Shown here: piece after piece, positions 1 to 7,674 of the stretch | How positions within the stretch are numbered: position 1 is the first letter of the stretch | Layout of the letters: each line of letters opens with the position of its first letter | From: Spirosoma panaciterrae DSM 21099 | GTDB taxonomy: Bacteria > Bacteroidota > Bacteroidia > Cytophagales > Spirosomataceae | Direction of reading: 5' to 3' | Assembly (NCBI RefSeq): GCF_000374025.1 | Contig: NZ_KB893239.1 | Location: forward strand, 206,844-270,843 | Length of the DNA stretch: 64,000 bases | Made by a program: the position numbers and the translations under genes | Notes under the pieces: model-generated | What the model saw: only the letters and a program-made list of their open reading frames with translations | The model's database searches: none | Told to the model about the DNA's origin: nothing

Positions 1-313
1 CGGCAAAAACAGGTAAGGCGCCAATCATCAGCACCGCTTCGACGGTAGCGATGTAGGTAAACGGTGGCACAATGACCTCATCGCCTGCGCCAATACCAGC
101 CGCAGCCAGCGCACACAGGACGGCCGTTGAGCCACTCGATACGGCATGGGCATATTTCGCCCCTACAACTTTGGCCACTTCAGCTTCAAACTCTCGAGCT
201 TTGTAGATGTTGTTCCGCTGTGCTTCGTGATTATACCGAAACAGGATACCGGTCTCGAGCACATCGTTGATCTCCTTGCGCTCAGCCGCTCCAAAAAATT
301 CCATTCCTGGCAT
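1..313 (-). CDS. DegT/DnrJ/EryC1/StrS-type PLP aminotransferase (partial, N-terminus only)
   Basis: Only the first 104 codons lie in the window; the rest runs off the left edge. From the ATG at 313 the product reads MPGMEFFGAAERKEINDVLE and continues with the family-typical stretches AREFEAEVAKVVGAKYA, VSSGSTAVLCAL and GAGDEVIVPPFTYIATVEAV. These are the start of the fold-type I aminotransferases that make amino sugars; the SGSTA segment lies in the phosphate-binding region for pyridoxal phosphate. The Lys that binds the cofactor lies outside the window. Such enzymes usually act in cell-envelope or O-antigen sugar synthesis, but the partners needed to judge this are not visible. The family call is firm; the substrate is unknown. 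Confidence 0.85.
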   Translation of the reverse strand, partial: MPGMEFFGAAERKEINDVLETGILFRYNHEAQRNNIYKAREFEAEVAKVVGAKYAHAVSSGSTAVLCALAAAGIGAGDEVIVPPFTYIATVEAVLMIGALPVFA

Positions 314-364
314 GACGTAAACTATTTTTTTACAAAAGTACGGTTTTCTACTGAGTAGTCATTC

Positions 365-448
365 AGTGGTCATTTGATTGTCATTAATGATCCTTCATTG
401 TCCTTGATTGGTACTCCCAGAGTGGTTGATCAACGACAAATGACCACT
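365..448. repeat. Inverted repeat in the guaD / aminotransferase gap
   Basis: AGTGGTCATTTG at 365-376 pairs perfectly with CAAATGACCACT at 437-448. The 60 bases between hold further degenerate TCATT units. A related GGTCA-rich repeat lies at 964-1010, so this seems to be one of the interspersed intergenic palindromes of this genome. It sits just after the guaD stop and may also help end its transcript. Confidence 0.5.
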
Positions 449-457
449 AAATAACGA

Positions 458-931
458 TCAATACGGTATTCGCTTTTCCAGTGCTACCCACTCCCGAAAG
501 ACCTGACCAGCTTCATCGCGGAGTAGTTGGTGCATGGGGATATGGCGTTCTTCGTGCTTTTTTTCCAGTTCCTGATAAATAAACGAATCATCGAAACCCG
601 CTTTGGCCGCATCGTCATGCGCAGCCGCGTATACAATACGGCTGGGGCGGGCCCAGTAAATAGCCCCCAGACACATCGGGCAGGGTTCGCAGGAAGCATA
701 AAGTGTACAGCCATCCAGTTGGAAAGTTCCCAGATTCTGGCAGGCGTCACGGATGGCTACCACTTCGGCATGGGCCGTTGGGTCGTTGGTCGAGGTAACC
801 CGGTTGCAGCCTTTCCCAATAACCTTCCCATCCCGAACAATTACGCAGCCAAATGGTCCTCCCTGATTGCTGTTCATGCCTTCGCGGGCCAGTTGAATAG
901 CCTCGCGCAAAAAGATTTCGTCCTGATTCAT
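458..931 (-). CDS. guaD: Guanine deaminase, CMP/dCMP-deaminase fold
   Basis: This enzyme deaminates guanine to xanthine in purine salvage. The 157-residue product has the zinc and catalytic motif TAHAEVVAIR (His and Glu) and the second zinc site SCEPCPMCLGAIYWARP. The stretch AGFDDSFIYQEL and the aromatic C-terminal end are typical of Bacillus GuaD rather than of tRNA adenosine deaminase TadA. I chose the ATG at 931 (MNQDEIFLREA) because it gives the usual GuaD length and because the upstream in-frame ATG at 958 would add nine residues partly coded by an intergenic repeat (TTTGACTACC). Neighbours do not suggest an operon. Specificity for guanine is inferred from overall resemblance to GuaD. 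Confidence 0.85.
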   Translation of the reverse strand: MNQDEIFLREAIQLAREGMNSNQGGPFGCVIVRDGKVIGKGCNRVTSTNDPTAHAEVVAIRDACQNLGTFQLDGCTLYASCEPCPMCLGAIYWARPSRIVYAAAHDDAAKAGFDDSFIYQELEKKHEERHIPMHQLLRDEAGQVFREWVALEKRIPY

Positions 932-963
932 TATTATCTGGTAGTCAAATGTGGCCAAGAATG

Positions 964-1010
964 GTCAGAGATAGTCAAGCCTTAACGATATTTGACCATT
1001 CCTGACCCTT
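964..1010. repeat. Degenerate GGTCA-type inverted repeat upstream of guaD
   Basis: GGTCAGAGATAGTCAAG and the reverse complement of TTTGACCATTCCTGACC form an imperfect palindrome between guaD and the nucleotidyltransferase gene. It shares GGTCA units with the repeat at 365-448. The pairing is imperfect, so this is a modest call. Confidence 0.3.
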
Positions 1011-1796
1011 TTAAAGTGCTGCAAGATACTTGGTAACGGCCAGTTGGGCGGCACTGTTTTTACGAAAGGTGTCGGGTGCCAGTGCATCGCGCAGGGATTC
1101 ATACATATACATTACCTCCCACAAACTGCTCAGCAACGTCATCCGGTCGGGCATCGAAACCGTTTTACGGAGTCGGGTCAATTCATCGGTACCAAACGTT
1201 GTTTCGGCCCGGCGGACACCCCGTGGCAAACTGGCGTTTTTCAGATGAAGCATCGGCCCAATGACAGCGTTCCGTACAAAGGCCAGGAAATCGATCGCTT
1301 CAAAATATTCCCCACGGCCTACCTTCAGCGCGGCATAGTGCGCCCAAATCCAGAACCGATCTTCGGCCCACTGAAAATCGAACGGGGGGTATTGAGCCGT
1401 CGTTTGTTCTATGATCGACGTCAGAAGGTTATCCCGTTCCCAGAGAATGGTTGGATTTTCGACGCGGTGATGAAACTCATCGGGTGTTAAGAACTTAATA
1501 TCCACATGCAGCAAGGCCGATTCATAAAGAGCGATGAGCAAACGGGGTTCGCCTACGTGATCGCCCCGGAATGAGGCCAGCATCGACCCGAATTGGGAGG
1601 CAACAGCCTGCATAGCTGCCAGTTCAGGGGCAATTTGCCGATTACTGACCAGAACCAGATCGAGGTCGGAATAGGCATCCAATTCACCCGAAGCCCAGGA
1701 ACCACCAACGGCCAATCCAACGGCATCGGGGTCCTGCTGTATAACGGTAATGGCGTTTGTAATGAATGATTGAAACGGTTGTAACGGTACCTGCAT
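1011..1796 (-). CDS. Nucleotidyltransferase-domain protein (aminoglycoside adenylyltransferase-like)
   Basis: The product has 261 residues. Near the N-terminus it carries the polymerase-beta-type nucleotidyltransferase signature GGSWASGELDAYSDLDLVLV: the GS pair followed by the DLD metal-binding aspartates, at about residues 31-50. The rest is helical and resembles the C-terminal half of aminoglycoside 6-adenylyltransferases and related stand-alone transferases. It probably moves a nucleotide from NTP to a small molecule or protein. A drug-modifying role cannot be told from sequence alone and is not claimed. The gene starts near the divergent gene at 2003 and shows no operon partner. Confidence 0.7.
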   Translation of the reverse strand: MQVPLQPFQSFITNAITVIQQDPDAVGLAVGGSWASGELDAYSDLDLVLVSNRQIAPELAAMQAVASQFGSMLASFRGDHVGEPRLLIALYESALLHVDIKFLTPDEFHHRVENPTILWERDNLLTSIIEQTTAQYPPFDFQWAEDRFWIWAHYAALKVGRGEYFEAIDFLAFVRNAVIGPMLHLKNASLPRGVRRAETTFGTDELTRLRKTVSMPDRMTLLSSLWEVMYMYESLRDALAPDTFRKNSAAQLAVTKYLAAL

Positions 1797-2002
1797 GGTT
1801 CATAACACCGGAGGGCGGTGCGGTTGGTAAATTACCGCAGAACGGTAAGGCATCTGGAATAGTTCATAACCTCAGTCTTGCCCATACGTAGGGACAACCC
1901 GTACACTATTTTCCATTGTATCACCCTCCTCTCGTACATCGACAAGCCCACAATACATACTTAAGACGCACGTTGTTCTCCAAAAGCCATTTTCCTTTAG
2001 CC

Positions 2003-2452
2003 ATGCGATACGTATTCATCGTTTTCGTAATCTTATCTTTAACCGGGCTATCTCGACGATCATGCGCTCAGACGATCAATGAAGACCCTCCCGTTCAGAT
2101 TACTATTCTGGCCGATGGAAAACCCGTTGGACCAACCCCTAAAGTTCCGATTTCTTCACAAACCCTTACCCTCACCTGCCAGCTTACGCCAGAAGCGCAT
2201 CAGCAACACCCAGAGCTTGATTCTCAAGTAATTATTAAAAAGGCCGTTATCAATCGGGTGAGAGGGACCACACGAGTCGGTTTTTTGAACTGGTCAGGTT
2301 CAGATAATGATTTATCGATCTCCTTTGCTCCTGCTGAAGCTCCGGGCGACCGATACATTATTCAAATTGAGGACGCCCGCATTCAATACAAGAATGGCAC
2401 AAGTGTACGACTGCAAAAACCCATCTTTTATTCCATCTCGTTTCGAGAGTAA
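2003..2452 (+). CDS. Exported protein of unknown function
   Basis: The 149-residue product starts with a signal peptide: MRYVF, a hydrophobic core (IVFVILSLTGLS) and a likely signal peptidase I site after SCAQ. An upstream in-frame start at 1916 is less likely because it would put 29 extra residues before the signal peptide. The mature part is beta-rich (VQITILADGKPVGPTPK, LSISFAPAEAPGDRYIIQIED) and looks like one immunoglobulin-like or sandwich domain with no visible catalytic residues. I do not recognise a family. Its gene ends 25 bases before the convergent gene at 2478. Confidence 0.6.
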   Translation: MRYVFIVFVILSLTGLSRRSCAQTINEDPPVQITILADGKPVGPTPKVPISSQTLTLTCQLTPEAHQQHPELDSQVIIKKAVINRVRGTTRVGFLNWSGSDNDLSISFAPAEAPGDRYIIQIEDARIQYKNGTSVRLQKPIFYSISFRE

Positions 2453-2477
2453 GGCAAGGACGATCTATGTACCTTAT

Positions 2478-3080
2478 TTACCGAACCGACCATACCAGCC
2501 CAACGCCCGACGGCCCGGATGAAAGCAGCAGACGCTCCTGCTTGTCTCCCCTCTTTTTGAAGATGATGTAGTTGACCAGATCGAAAGCCAGCAGAAAACC
2601 GCCCTGCATCATGATGGATTTTCCGTAGCCCCGCAGTTGATCGGCCTGGTCCGGTCGGGTTTCTGCCCGTTCGCGCAGATAAGCCCCTCCGACCACGTAG
2701 GCCACGTCGAGCCCGGCATTGAACAGCAAAATCTGCTTCATGGATTCGTGTTTCCGAACCGCATCACCTACGGTTTCATTGGCTCCCGGTTTTTTGCGGG
2801 AACCCAACAAACCGGCTCCGGCAATACCCAGGTTGACCAGATTCCAGTACACATTCATTCGGTGAAAATACGTCGTTTCGCCTGTGGTTTGGCCAGCCGC
2901 AATACTTCCGATAGCTAGATTTGCCAGTGCATAACCACCCAGGGTAAGACCAAGCGTTTTTTGATGCTGAATACGTTGGTTTGTAAAGTCCTGTAATTCG
3001 GGGCGGGCCGACTGAGCTGTAGCTGGGCGACTCAGCAGCATTGAGCCAGCAGCCAGGAGAAAATGACGAAACATAAGCAT
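2478..3080 (-). CDS. Exported/membrane protein of unknown function
   Basis: The 200-residue product begins with a signal peptide (MLMFRHFLLAAGSMLLS, cut probably after ATAQ). Three or four hydrophobic segments follow (LTLGGYALANLAIGSIAAG, YWNLVNLGIAGAGLLG, LLFNAGLDVAYVVGGAYL, MMQGGFLLAFDLVNYIIF). They are separated by charged loops such as KKPGANETVGDAVRKHESMK. It is likely an inner-membrane protein; proteins with this layout are common in Bacteroidota and remain uncharacterised. A second ATG two codons downstream (3074) is equally possible. Mo-cofactor genes lie upstream, but the 42-base gap gives no firm operon link. Confidence 0.6.
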   Translation of the reverse strand: MLMFRHFLLAAGSMLLSRPATAQSARPELQDFTNQRIQHQKTLGLTLGGYALANLAIGSIAAGQTTGETTYFHRMNVYWNLVNLGIAGAGLLGSRKKPGANETVGDAVRKHESMKQILLFNAGLDVAYVVGGAYLRERAETRPDQADQLRGYGKSIMMQGGFLLAFDLVNYIIFKKRGDKQERLLLSSGPSGVGLVWSVR

Positions 3081-3122
3081 AGCGGATTGGTTTGACGATC
3101 AGTTTTTATTCAAACCAACCGT

Positions 3123-3701
3123 TCATAGTCCAAGTTTTTCCCGCTCCTCAGGATTATTAATATTGGTCAGTTCACGCACATCCGGCACGGTCAGTAAATG
3201 AATATCCTGCTGGATTAGAATCTGCCGGGGCGAATAGGTCCCTTCGGCAACGGCCTGTTGGAGAATAGGTCCGAAAGCGGGTTCATAAATACCCAACAGA
3301 GGTTCGGGCAACTGACCATCCGAATCATAAAATACCGTTGCCAGCTTAGCCGAATTACGCCCTTTTACCAATGTATCAATAGACTTGGAGGATATAAGTG
3401 GCATGTCGCAGGCCACCACCAGCCAGGCCGCAGCCGGATCATAGGCAAACGCCGACAGAATACCGTTGATCGGCCCAGGCAGGTCATACCGATCTACGAT
3501 CCGAAGCTGGAGTTTTCCGGCCACTTCCAGTTCGGTCTCCTGGGTGGTATTCACCGACCAGAATACCACACTGCAATACGGACGCAGCAATTCGGTCAGA
3601 TGATCGCGCTGGGTCTTACCGTGATAAATCATCTGCGATTTATCCGTTCCCATACGTGTACTCCGACCGCCCGTCAGGATGAGTCCATTGATTTTACTCA
3701 C
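3123..3701 (-). CDS. mobA: Molybdenum cofactor guanylyltransferase MobA-like
   Basis: MobA attaches GMP to molybdopterin to make the bis-MGD form of the cofactor. The 192-residue product opens with the nucleotide-binding motif LTGGRSTRMGTDKSQM (residues about 9-24) and has the metal-binding aspartate in VVACDMPLIS. The Rossmann-like GT-A layout and length fit the family. The C-terminal end varies in this family and here reads TNINNPEER, typical of MobA. Its start overlaps the end of moaC by 8 bases, so the two are translationally coupled and face away from moeA. Nucleotide preference (GTP versus CTP) is inferred. Confidence 0.85.
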   Translation of the reverse strand: MSKINGLILTGGRSTRMGTDKSQMIYHGKTQRDHLTELLRPYCSVVFWSVNTTQETELEVAGKLQLRIVDRYDLPGPINGILSAFAYDPAAAWLVVACDMPLISSKSIDTLVKGRNSAKLATVFYDSDGQLPEPLLGIYEPAFGPILQQAVAEGTYSPRQILIQQDIHLLTVPDVRELTNINNPEEREKLGL

Positions 3702-4182
3702 GTCGAAAATCCCGTTTACCGCCCGTTTTTTCCATGAGCCTGGTTTCTTTGATCACAATGTCGTGCGAGAATGCTTTGCACATATCATAGATCGTCAAAG
3801 CAGCCACCGATGCACCTACCAGCGCTTCCATCTCAACCCCGGTTTTTCCTTCCGTCGCTACCAGACAATCTACAATCGCATCGGTTCCTTCAGTGGTTAT
3901 GGTAATCTGGCAGTTATCGAGCCCCAGCGAATGACAAAGCGGAATCAACTCATCCGTGCGTTTGGCGGCCATTGTTCCGGCAATGATCGCCGTCTGGAAT
4001 ACAGGACCTTTTTTCGTGTTAATCTCCGTTCCGGTCGAACCCGACGGTGATAGATGTTGCATAATCTCCGGTCCAAGGGCCACAATGCTCTGGGCGCGGG
4101 CCGTTCGACGCGATACCGATTTACCGCCCACGTCCACCATGGCGGGATTTCCTTCGGCGTTCAGATGCGAAAAAGAAGCCAT
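3694..4182 (-). CDS. moaC: Cyclic pyranopterin monophosphate synthase MoaC
   Basis: MoaC acts with MoaA to turn GTP-derived 3',8-cyclo-7,8-dihydro-GTP into cyclic pyranopterin monophosphate, the first intermediate of molybdenum cofactor synthesis. The 162-residue product has the hallmark stretches FSHLNAEGNPAMVDVG, KKGPVFQTAIIAGTMAAKRT, IPLCHSL, VDCLVATEGKTGVEMEALVG and the KAFSHDIVI end. I chose the ATG at 4182 because it gives the standard length; an in-frame start at 4230 would add 16 untypical residues. It is coupled to mobA by an 8-base overlap. moaA, moaD and moaE are not in this window. Confidence 0.95.
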   Translation of the reverse strand: MASFSHLNAEGNPAMVDVGGKSVSRRTARAQSIVALGPEIMQHLSPSGSTGTEINTKKGPVFQTAIIAGTMAAKRTDELIPLCHSLGLDNCQITITTEGTDAIVDCLVATEGKTGVEMEALVGASVAALTIYDMCKAFSHDIVIKETRLMEKTGGKRDFRRE

Positions 4183-4258
4183 TAGTTCAATTATGAATAG
4201 ATTGCAGTTCTTTTCGCCAAAATTCATCATTTATCTTTTATCAGTCATCATTGCCGTC

Positions 4259-5470
4259 ATGCTTTCTGTTGCCAAAGCCTTTGCCGTTACTCAACAACAC
4301 CTGCTCATCCTGCCTACCGAGACGGTTTCACTAGTGCACTCGCTGGGCCGGGTACTACGCGAGCCGGTATATGCCGACCGCGATTTTCCGCCGTTCAATC
4401 GCGTGTCGATGGATGGGATTGGGATTGCCTTTGCCACTTATGCTTCCGGTCAACGGACCTTCCCAATTGCCGGTCAGCAATTTGCTGGCCAGCCTCAGCA
4501 AACGCTCACCGATACCACAACCTGCCTGGAAGTGATGACCGGGGCCATATTACCTGCCGGAATTGATACCGTTGTTCGCTATGAAGACATTAGGGTTTCT
4601 AACGGCCAGGCCACGATCACCATTGACGACGTTACACTTGGACAACACATTCACACACAAGCTGTTGACCGCAGGGCGGGCGATGAGTTACTGCCTGTTG
4701 GCACGCTACTAACCCCATCAGCCATTGCCGTAGCCGCTTCGGTTGGAAAATCAGCGGTTGTGGTTTCTGCACTGCCCCGCGTAGCCCTTATTTCAACGGG
4801 CGACGAACTGGTCGATGTGGGTGATACGCCCCTCCCCCATCAAATCCGTCGGTCGAATACCTACATGCTGCGGGCTGCTCTGACTTCGCTGGGCATTTCG
4901 GCGACACTGCACCACATTGTCGATGATGAGCACCAGTTACAAACCGCCATTCAGGGGTTATTGGCAGCGAATGATGTCCTAATTCTGAGCGGGGGTGTGT
5001 CGGCTGGCAAAGCTGACTTTGTACCGGATGTGCTGGTGAGTCTGGGGATTCAGAAGCATTTTCACAAGATTGAACAACGACCGGGTAAACCCCTCTGGTT
5101 TGGAACCTCGTCAGATGATACAGCCTATCCGAACCGAACTGTTTTTGCCCTTCCGGGCAATCCTGTTTCGACGGTTTTGTGTGCGTATCGGTATGTGATC
5201 CCCTACCTGCGGGCATCGCTTGGGCTGGCACCCGCTCCTGAACGCTATGCACAGCTCGCTCAATCCGTTGTGTTCAAACCAGCCATTACGTATTTCCTGC
5301 CCGTCCGGCTCACCTCCGAACCCGACGGACGAACACTGGCCCACCCACTGCCCGGTTCAGGGTCTGCCGATTTTGCCAACCTGTTAGCTGCCGATGGCTT
5401 TATGGAGCTACCAGCCGATCGATCAGAATTTGGGGCTGGAGAATCCTTTCAGGTATGGCCAACGCATTAA
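4259..5470 (+). CDS. moeA: Molybdopterin molybdenumtransferase MoeA
   Basis: MoeA inserts molybdate into adenylylated molybdopterin. The 403-residue product has the family's landmarks: DFPPFNRVSMDGIG near the N-terminus, EVMTGAILPAGIDTVVRYED, the MoCF-type domain LISTGDELVDVGDTPLP with SGGVSAGKADFV, and FALPGNPVSTVLCAYRYV, then the C-terminal beta-barrel domain. The start at 4259 (MLSVAKAF) is preferred because it places the conserved ETVSLVHSLGRVL segment where MoeA proteins have it; upstream in-frame ATGs would read back through moaC on the other strand. It is divergent from moaC with a 76-base shared promoter region and is followed by two hairpins. Confidence 0.95.
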   Translation: MLSVAKAFAVTQQHLLILPTETVSLVHSLGRVLREPVYADRDFPPFNRVSMDGIGIAFATYASGQRTFPIAGQQFAGQPQQTLTDTTTCLEVMTGAILPAGIDTVVRYEDIRVSNGQATITIDDVTLGQHIHTQAVDRRAGDELLPVGTLLTPSAIAVAASVGKSAVVVSALPRVALISTGDELVDVGDTPLPHQIRRSNTYMLRAALTSLGISATLHHIVDDEHQLQTAIQGLLAANDVLILSGGVSAGKADFVPDVLVSLGIQKHFHKIEQRPGKPLWFGTSSDDTAYPNRTVFALPGNPVSTVLCAYRYVIPYLRASLGLAPAPERYAQLAQSVVFKPAITYFLPVRLTSEPDGRTLAHPLPGSGSADFANLLAADGFMELPADRSEFGAGESFQVWPTH

Positions 5471-5480
5471 TCATTAACCT

Positions 5481-5548
5481 GGTAGCGTACTGGTATGGGG
5501 ACGCTACCCTTTCAACCTGACAAGCCTTGCATGGCGTGCAGGGCTTTT
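5481..5548 (+). terminator. Tandem hairpins after moeA
   Basis: Two hairpins follow the moeA stop. GGTAGCGT (5481-5488) pairs with ACGCTACC (5501-5508). AAGCCTTGCA (5522-5531) pairs with TGCAGGGCTT (5537-5546) with one G-T pair, over a 5-base loop, and runs into a short T tract. The second has the shape of an intrinsic terminator. Confidence 0.65.
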
Positions 5549-5623
5549 ATGAATACCTGAAAAAACATTGATATTAATATTAAAAACGCTGTATATTGCC
5601 CGATTACTTATTGCGATTGGACT

Positions 5624-6367
5624 ATGCAGAAAACAATTCTAATCACGGGCGGAAGCAGAGGGATTGGGGCAGCAACGGCGTTATTAGCAGCCCAAAAAGG
5701 CTACCAGGTTTGTATCAACTATGTAGCCAACAAAGAAGCAGCCTTGCAGGTAGTAGAAACTATTCACCAGCAAGGCGGAAAAGCCTTTGCTTTCCAGGCC
5801 GATGTTTCGTCCGAAGAAGATGTCATTGCCTTGTTCGAAGCCATTGACCCAATCGGTCCGATTACGGCGCTGGTTAACAATGTTGGGATTCTGGAACCCC
5901 AGATGCGGGTGGATACCATGACCGCCGACCGACTGAACCGGGTTTTTACGACGAACATTGTCAGTTGCTTTTTATGCACCCGAGAGGCCATTAAACGCAT
6001 GTCGACGAAGCAGGGTGGATCAGGCGGAAGCATTGTAAATGTATCGTCGGTGGCGGCCCGAACGGGTTCGCCGGGTGAGTATGTCGACTATGCTGCCTCA
6101 AAGGGGGCTATGGACGCCATGACCATTGGCGTATCGAAAGAGGTAGCTGAGGAAGGCATTCGTGTCAATGGCGTGCGACCCGGATTCATTTACACGGATA
6201 TTCATGCCAGCGGAGGTGAACCAGGCCGGGTAGATCGGATCAAAGGCAGCGTCCCTATGAAACGGGGTGGTTCTCCCGACGAAGTGGCCAAGGCGATTCT
6301 GTGGTTGCTCTCCGACGAAGCCTCCTATTCGACAGGTACATTCATCGACATTGCAGGTGGGCGATAG
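5624..6367 (+). CDS. Short-chain dehydrogenase/reductase, YgfF-like
   Basis: The 247-residue product is a classical NAD(P)-dependent SDR. It has the cofactor motif TGGSRGIGAA (residues about 8-17), the NNVG segment near residue 87, the Ser of IVNVSSVAA and the catalytic YDYAASKGA-type stretch (seen as YVDYAASKG). The end GSPDEVAKAILWLLSDEASY matches the family. The segments REAIKRM, GSPGEYVDYAASKGA and HASGGEPGRVDRIK closely resemble E. coli YgfF, an oxidoreductase of unclear substrate. It is a single gene convergent with the HD-PycTM gene, four bases away. No substrate is claimed. Confidence 0.85.
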   Translation: MQKTILITGGSRGIGAATALLAAQKGYQVCINYVANKEAALQVVETIHQQGGKAFAFQADVSSEEDVIALFEAIDPIGPITALVNNVGILEPQMRVDTMTADRLNRVFTTNIVSCFLCTREAIKRMSTKQGGSGGSIVNVSSVAARTGSPGEYVDYAASKGAMDAMTIGVSKEVAEEGIRVNGVRPGFIYTDIHASGGEPGRVDRIKGSVPMKRGGSPDEVAKAILWLLSDEASYSTGTFIDIAGGR

Positions 6368-6371
6368 CCGT

Positions 6372-7652
6372 TCATTTTTTTATGAGAAACACAATCAGAA
6401 AAGCTAGTATGGAAATAATGAAGCCAAACATAAAGATGTTGTAAGCTACCCGAAGCAGTTTGTATTTTTTGGCCAGCACCAGCCCCAGGTAATAGATGTC
6501 GCGAGCCATTGAGTTATAGAGGTACGTGCTGTCGTTCATCAGTTGTTGAATACCCCATTCATACTCACCCAGACTCATCTGGTAAAAATTCCCGAAAAAC
6601 AGTAGGTTTCCCTTTCCCTGCTCAATGTCGCTGTGACTAAACGTCCCATGACTGACGTTGGGCCGGGTAGTCAGGATGGCGAACACGATGGTCAGTACCG
6701 ACGTAATCAAAAATAACGTGGTAGGCACCATCAGGTATGGATTTTCTTCGATCCGGCGCGGCAATACCGATACAACCACCGAGACCATAATCGAATTGAC
6801 CGAAATCATAATATTGGCCTTGCTATCGGCTATTTCGCTCAGGCGCATGTGGTTGGTCGATGTGGTCCGAAACATGGTTTCGATACCGCGCTCCGAGCGT
6901 TTATCCTTGTCCTTCTCTTTTTTCTTTTCTTTTGGCTCTTTCCCGATCAGAGGCTCTGGCATTGGCGACCCAACCGTTTCTACAATTGACTGTGCGGCAA
7001 TATCGACAGATTCTTTCAGGATACTTTTCTCATGTTTAGCTTCTTTCCCAGCAGCCTTTTCGGCTTGTTTTTCCAACAGTTGACGGAGGTTTTCGGCCTG
7101 CCCGGCCGTTAATCGCTTTTGTGCATAGTCGGTGAAGTAGCGGTGGCTTTCGAGAAGCGAAATATTTTGCTGCCGCCAGGATTTTCCCGGAATCTCCACA
7201 CCTGTCCGGTTCTCCTGCTCTTTCCGAAGTCGCTTCTGGTAATCGGGGTAATCCGTACTACCCAGGTGAAACAGGTCGGCATCACACAGAATTTCTTCCA
7301 GACGGTTAGTAGGCGCTTGGGGCATTCTGGTTGCCCGGATGCAGGCTTGCACCTGTTCAATCAACGCCGTCGATGTGCCCAAATCCGCCAAAAAACTGGA
7401 GGCCAACGCAGCACCTCGTTCTTCGTGCCCATCCGATGGCCCGGTCAGATTCCCCAGATCATGCAGCCAGGCTGCTACCATTACCACCACATAATCCGAT
7501 TCGGAGAGGCTATAAAATCGGGCCATCTGGTCAACAGCCTGGACAACCTCCTGGGTATGTACCTGATTATGATACGTAAAATCAGGCGTCAGATGATCGG
7601 CAAAAAATTGGGTAGCGTAGGTTTCAGTCTGCGATAAGAGGTCAGGAGTCAT
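6372..7652 (-). CDS. HD phosphohydrolase fused to a PycTM-type (Pycsar effector family) membrane domain
   Basis: The 426-residue product has two parts. Residues 1-200 are an HD domain: FTYHNQVHTQEVVQ with the first His, AAWLHDLGN with the HD pair, and LCDADLFHLG with the last Asp. After a very charged linker (KEPKEKKKEKDKDKRSERG) comes a C-terminal domain with three membrane segments (about IMISVNSIMVSVVVSVLP, LFLITSVLTIVFAIL, IFMFGFIISILAFLIVFL). It matches the DUF5706/PycTM family, whose plasmid or phage-defence members are membrane effectors of Pycsar. No cyclase gene is obvious nearby. HD proteins often cleave nucleotides, so the two halves may couple nucleotide turnover to a membrane response; this is inference. 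Start 7652 lies 22 bases after the metallophosphatase stop; 7730 would overlap it. Confidence 0.75.
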   Translation of the reverse strand: MTPDLLSQTETYATQFFADHLTPDFTYHNQVHTQEVVQAVDQMARFYSLSESDYVVVMVAAWLHDLGNLTGPSDGHEERGAALASSFLADLGTSTALIEQVQACIRATRMPQAPTNRLEEILCDADLFHLGSTDYPDYQKRLRKEQENRTGVEIPGKSWRQQNISLLESHRYFTDYAQKRLTAGQAENLRQLLEKQAEKAAGKEAKHEKSILKESVDIAAQSIVETVGSPMPEPLIGKEPKEKKKEKDKDKRSERGIETMFRTTSTNHMRLSEIADSKANIMISVNSIMVSVVVSVLPRRIEENPYLMVPTTLFLITSVLTIVFAILTTRPNVSHGTFSHSDIEQGKGNLLFFGNFYQMSLGEYEWGIQQLMNDSTYLYNSMARDIYYLGLVLAKKYKLLRVAYNIFMFGFIISILAFLIVFLIKK

Positions 7653-7674
7653 AGGATTAAGTTTTTCGGTACAA

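Noticed and set aside
1044..1490. Long rightward frames antisense to the nucleotidyltransferase gene
   Set aside because: These are shadows: composition and motifs fit the leftward frame, and no independent features are seen. The same applies to many other antisense frames across the window.
3956..4258. Longer moeA start
   Set aside because: It would overlap moaC on the other strand and add 101 residues not found in MoeA proteins.
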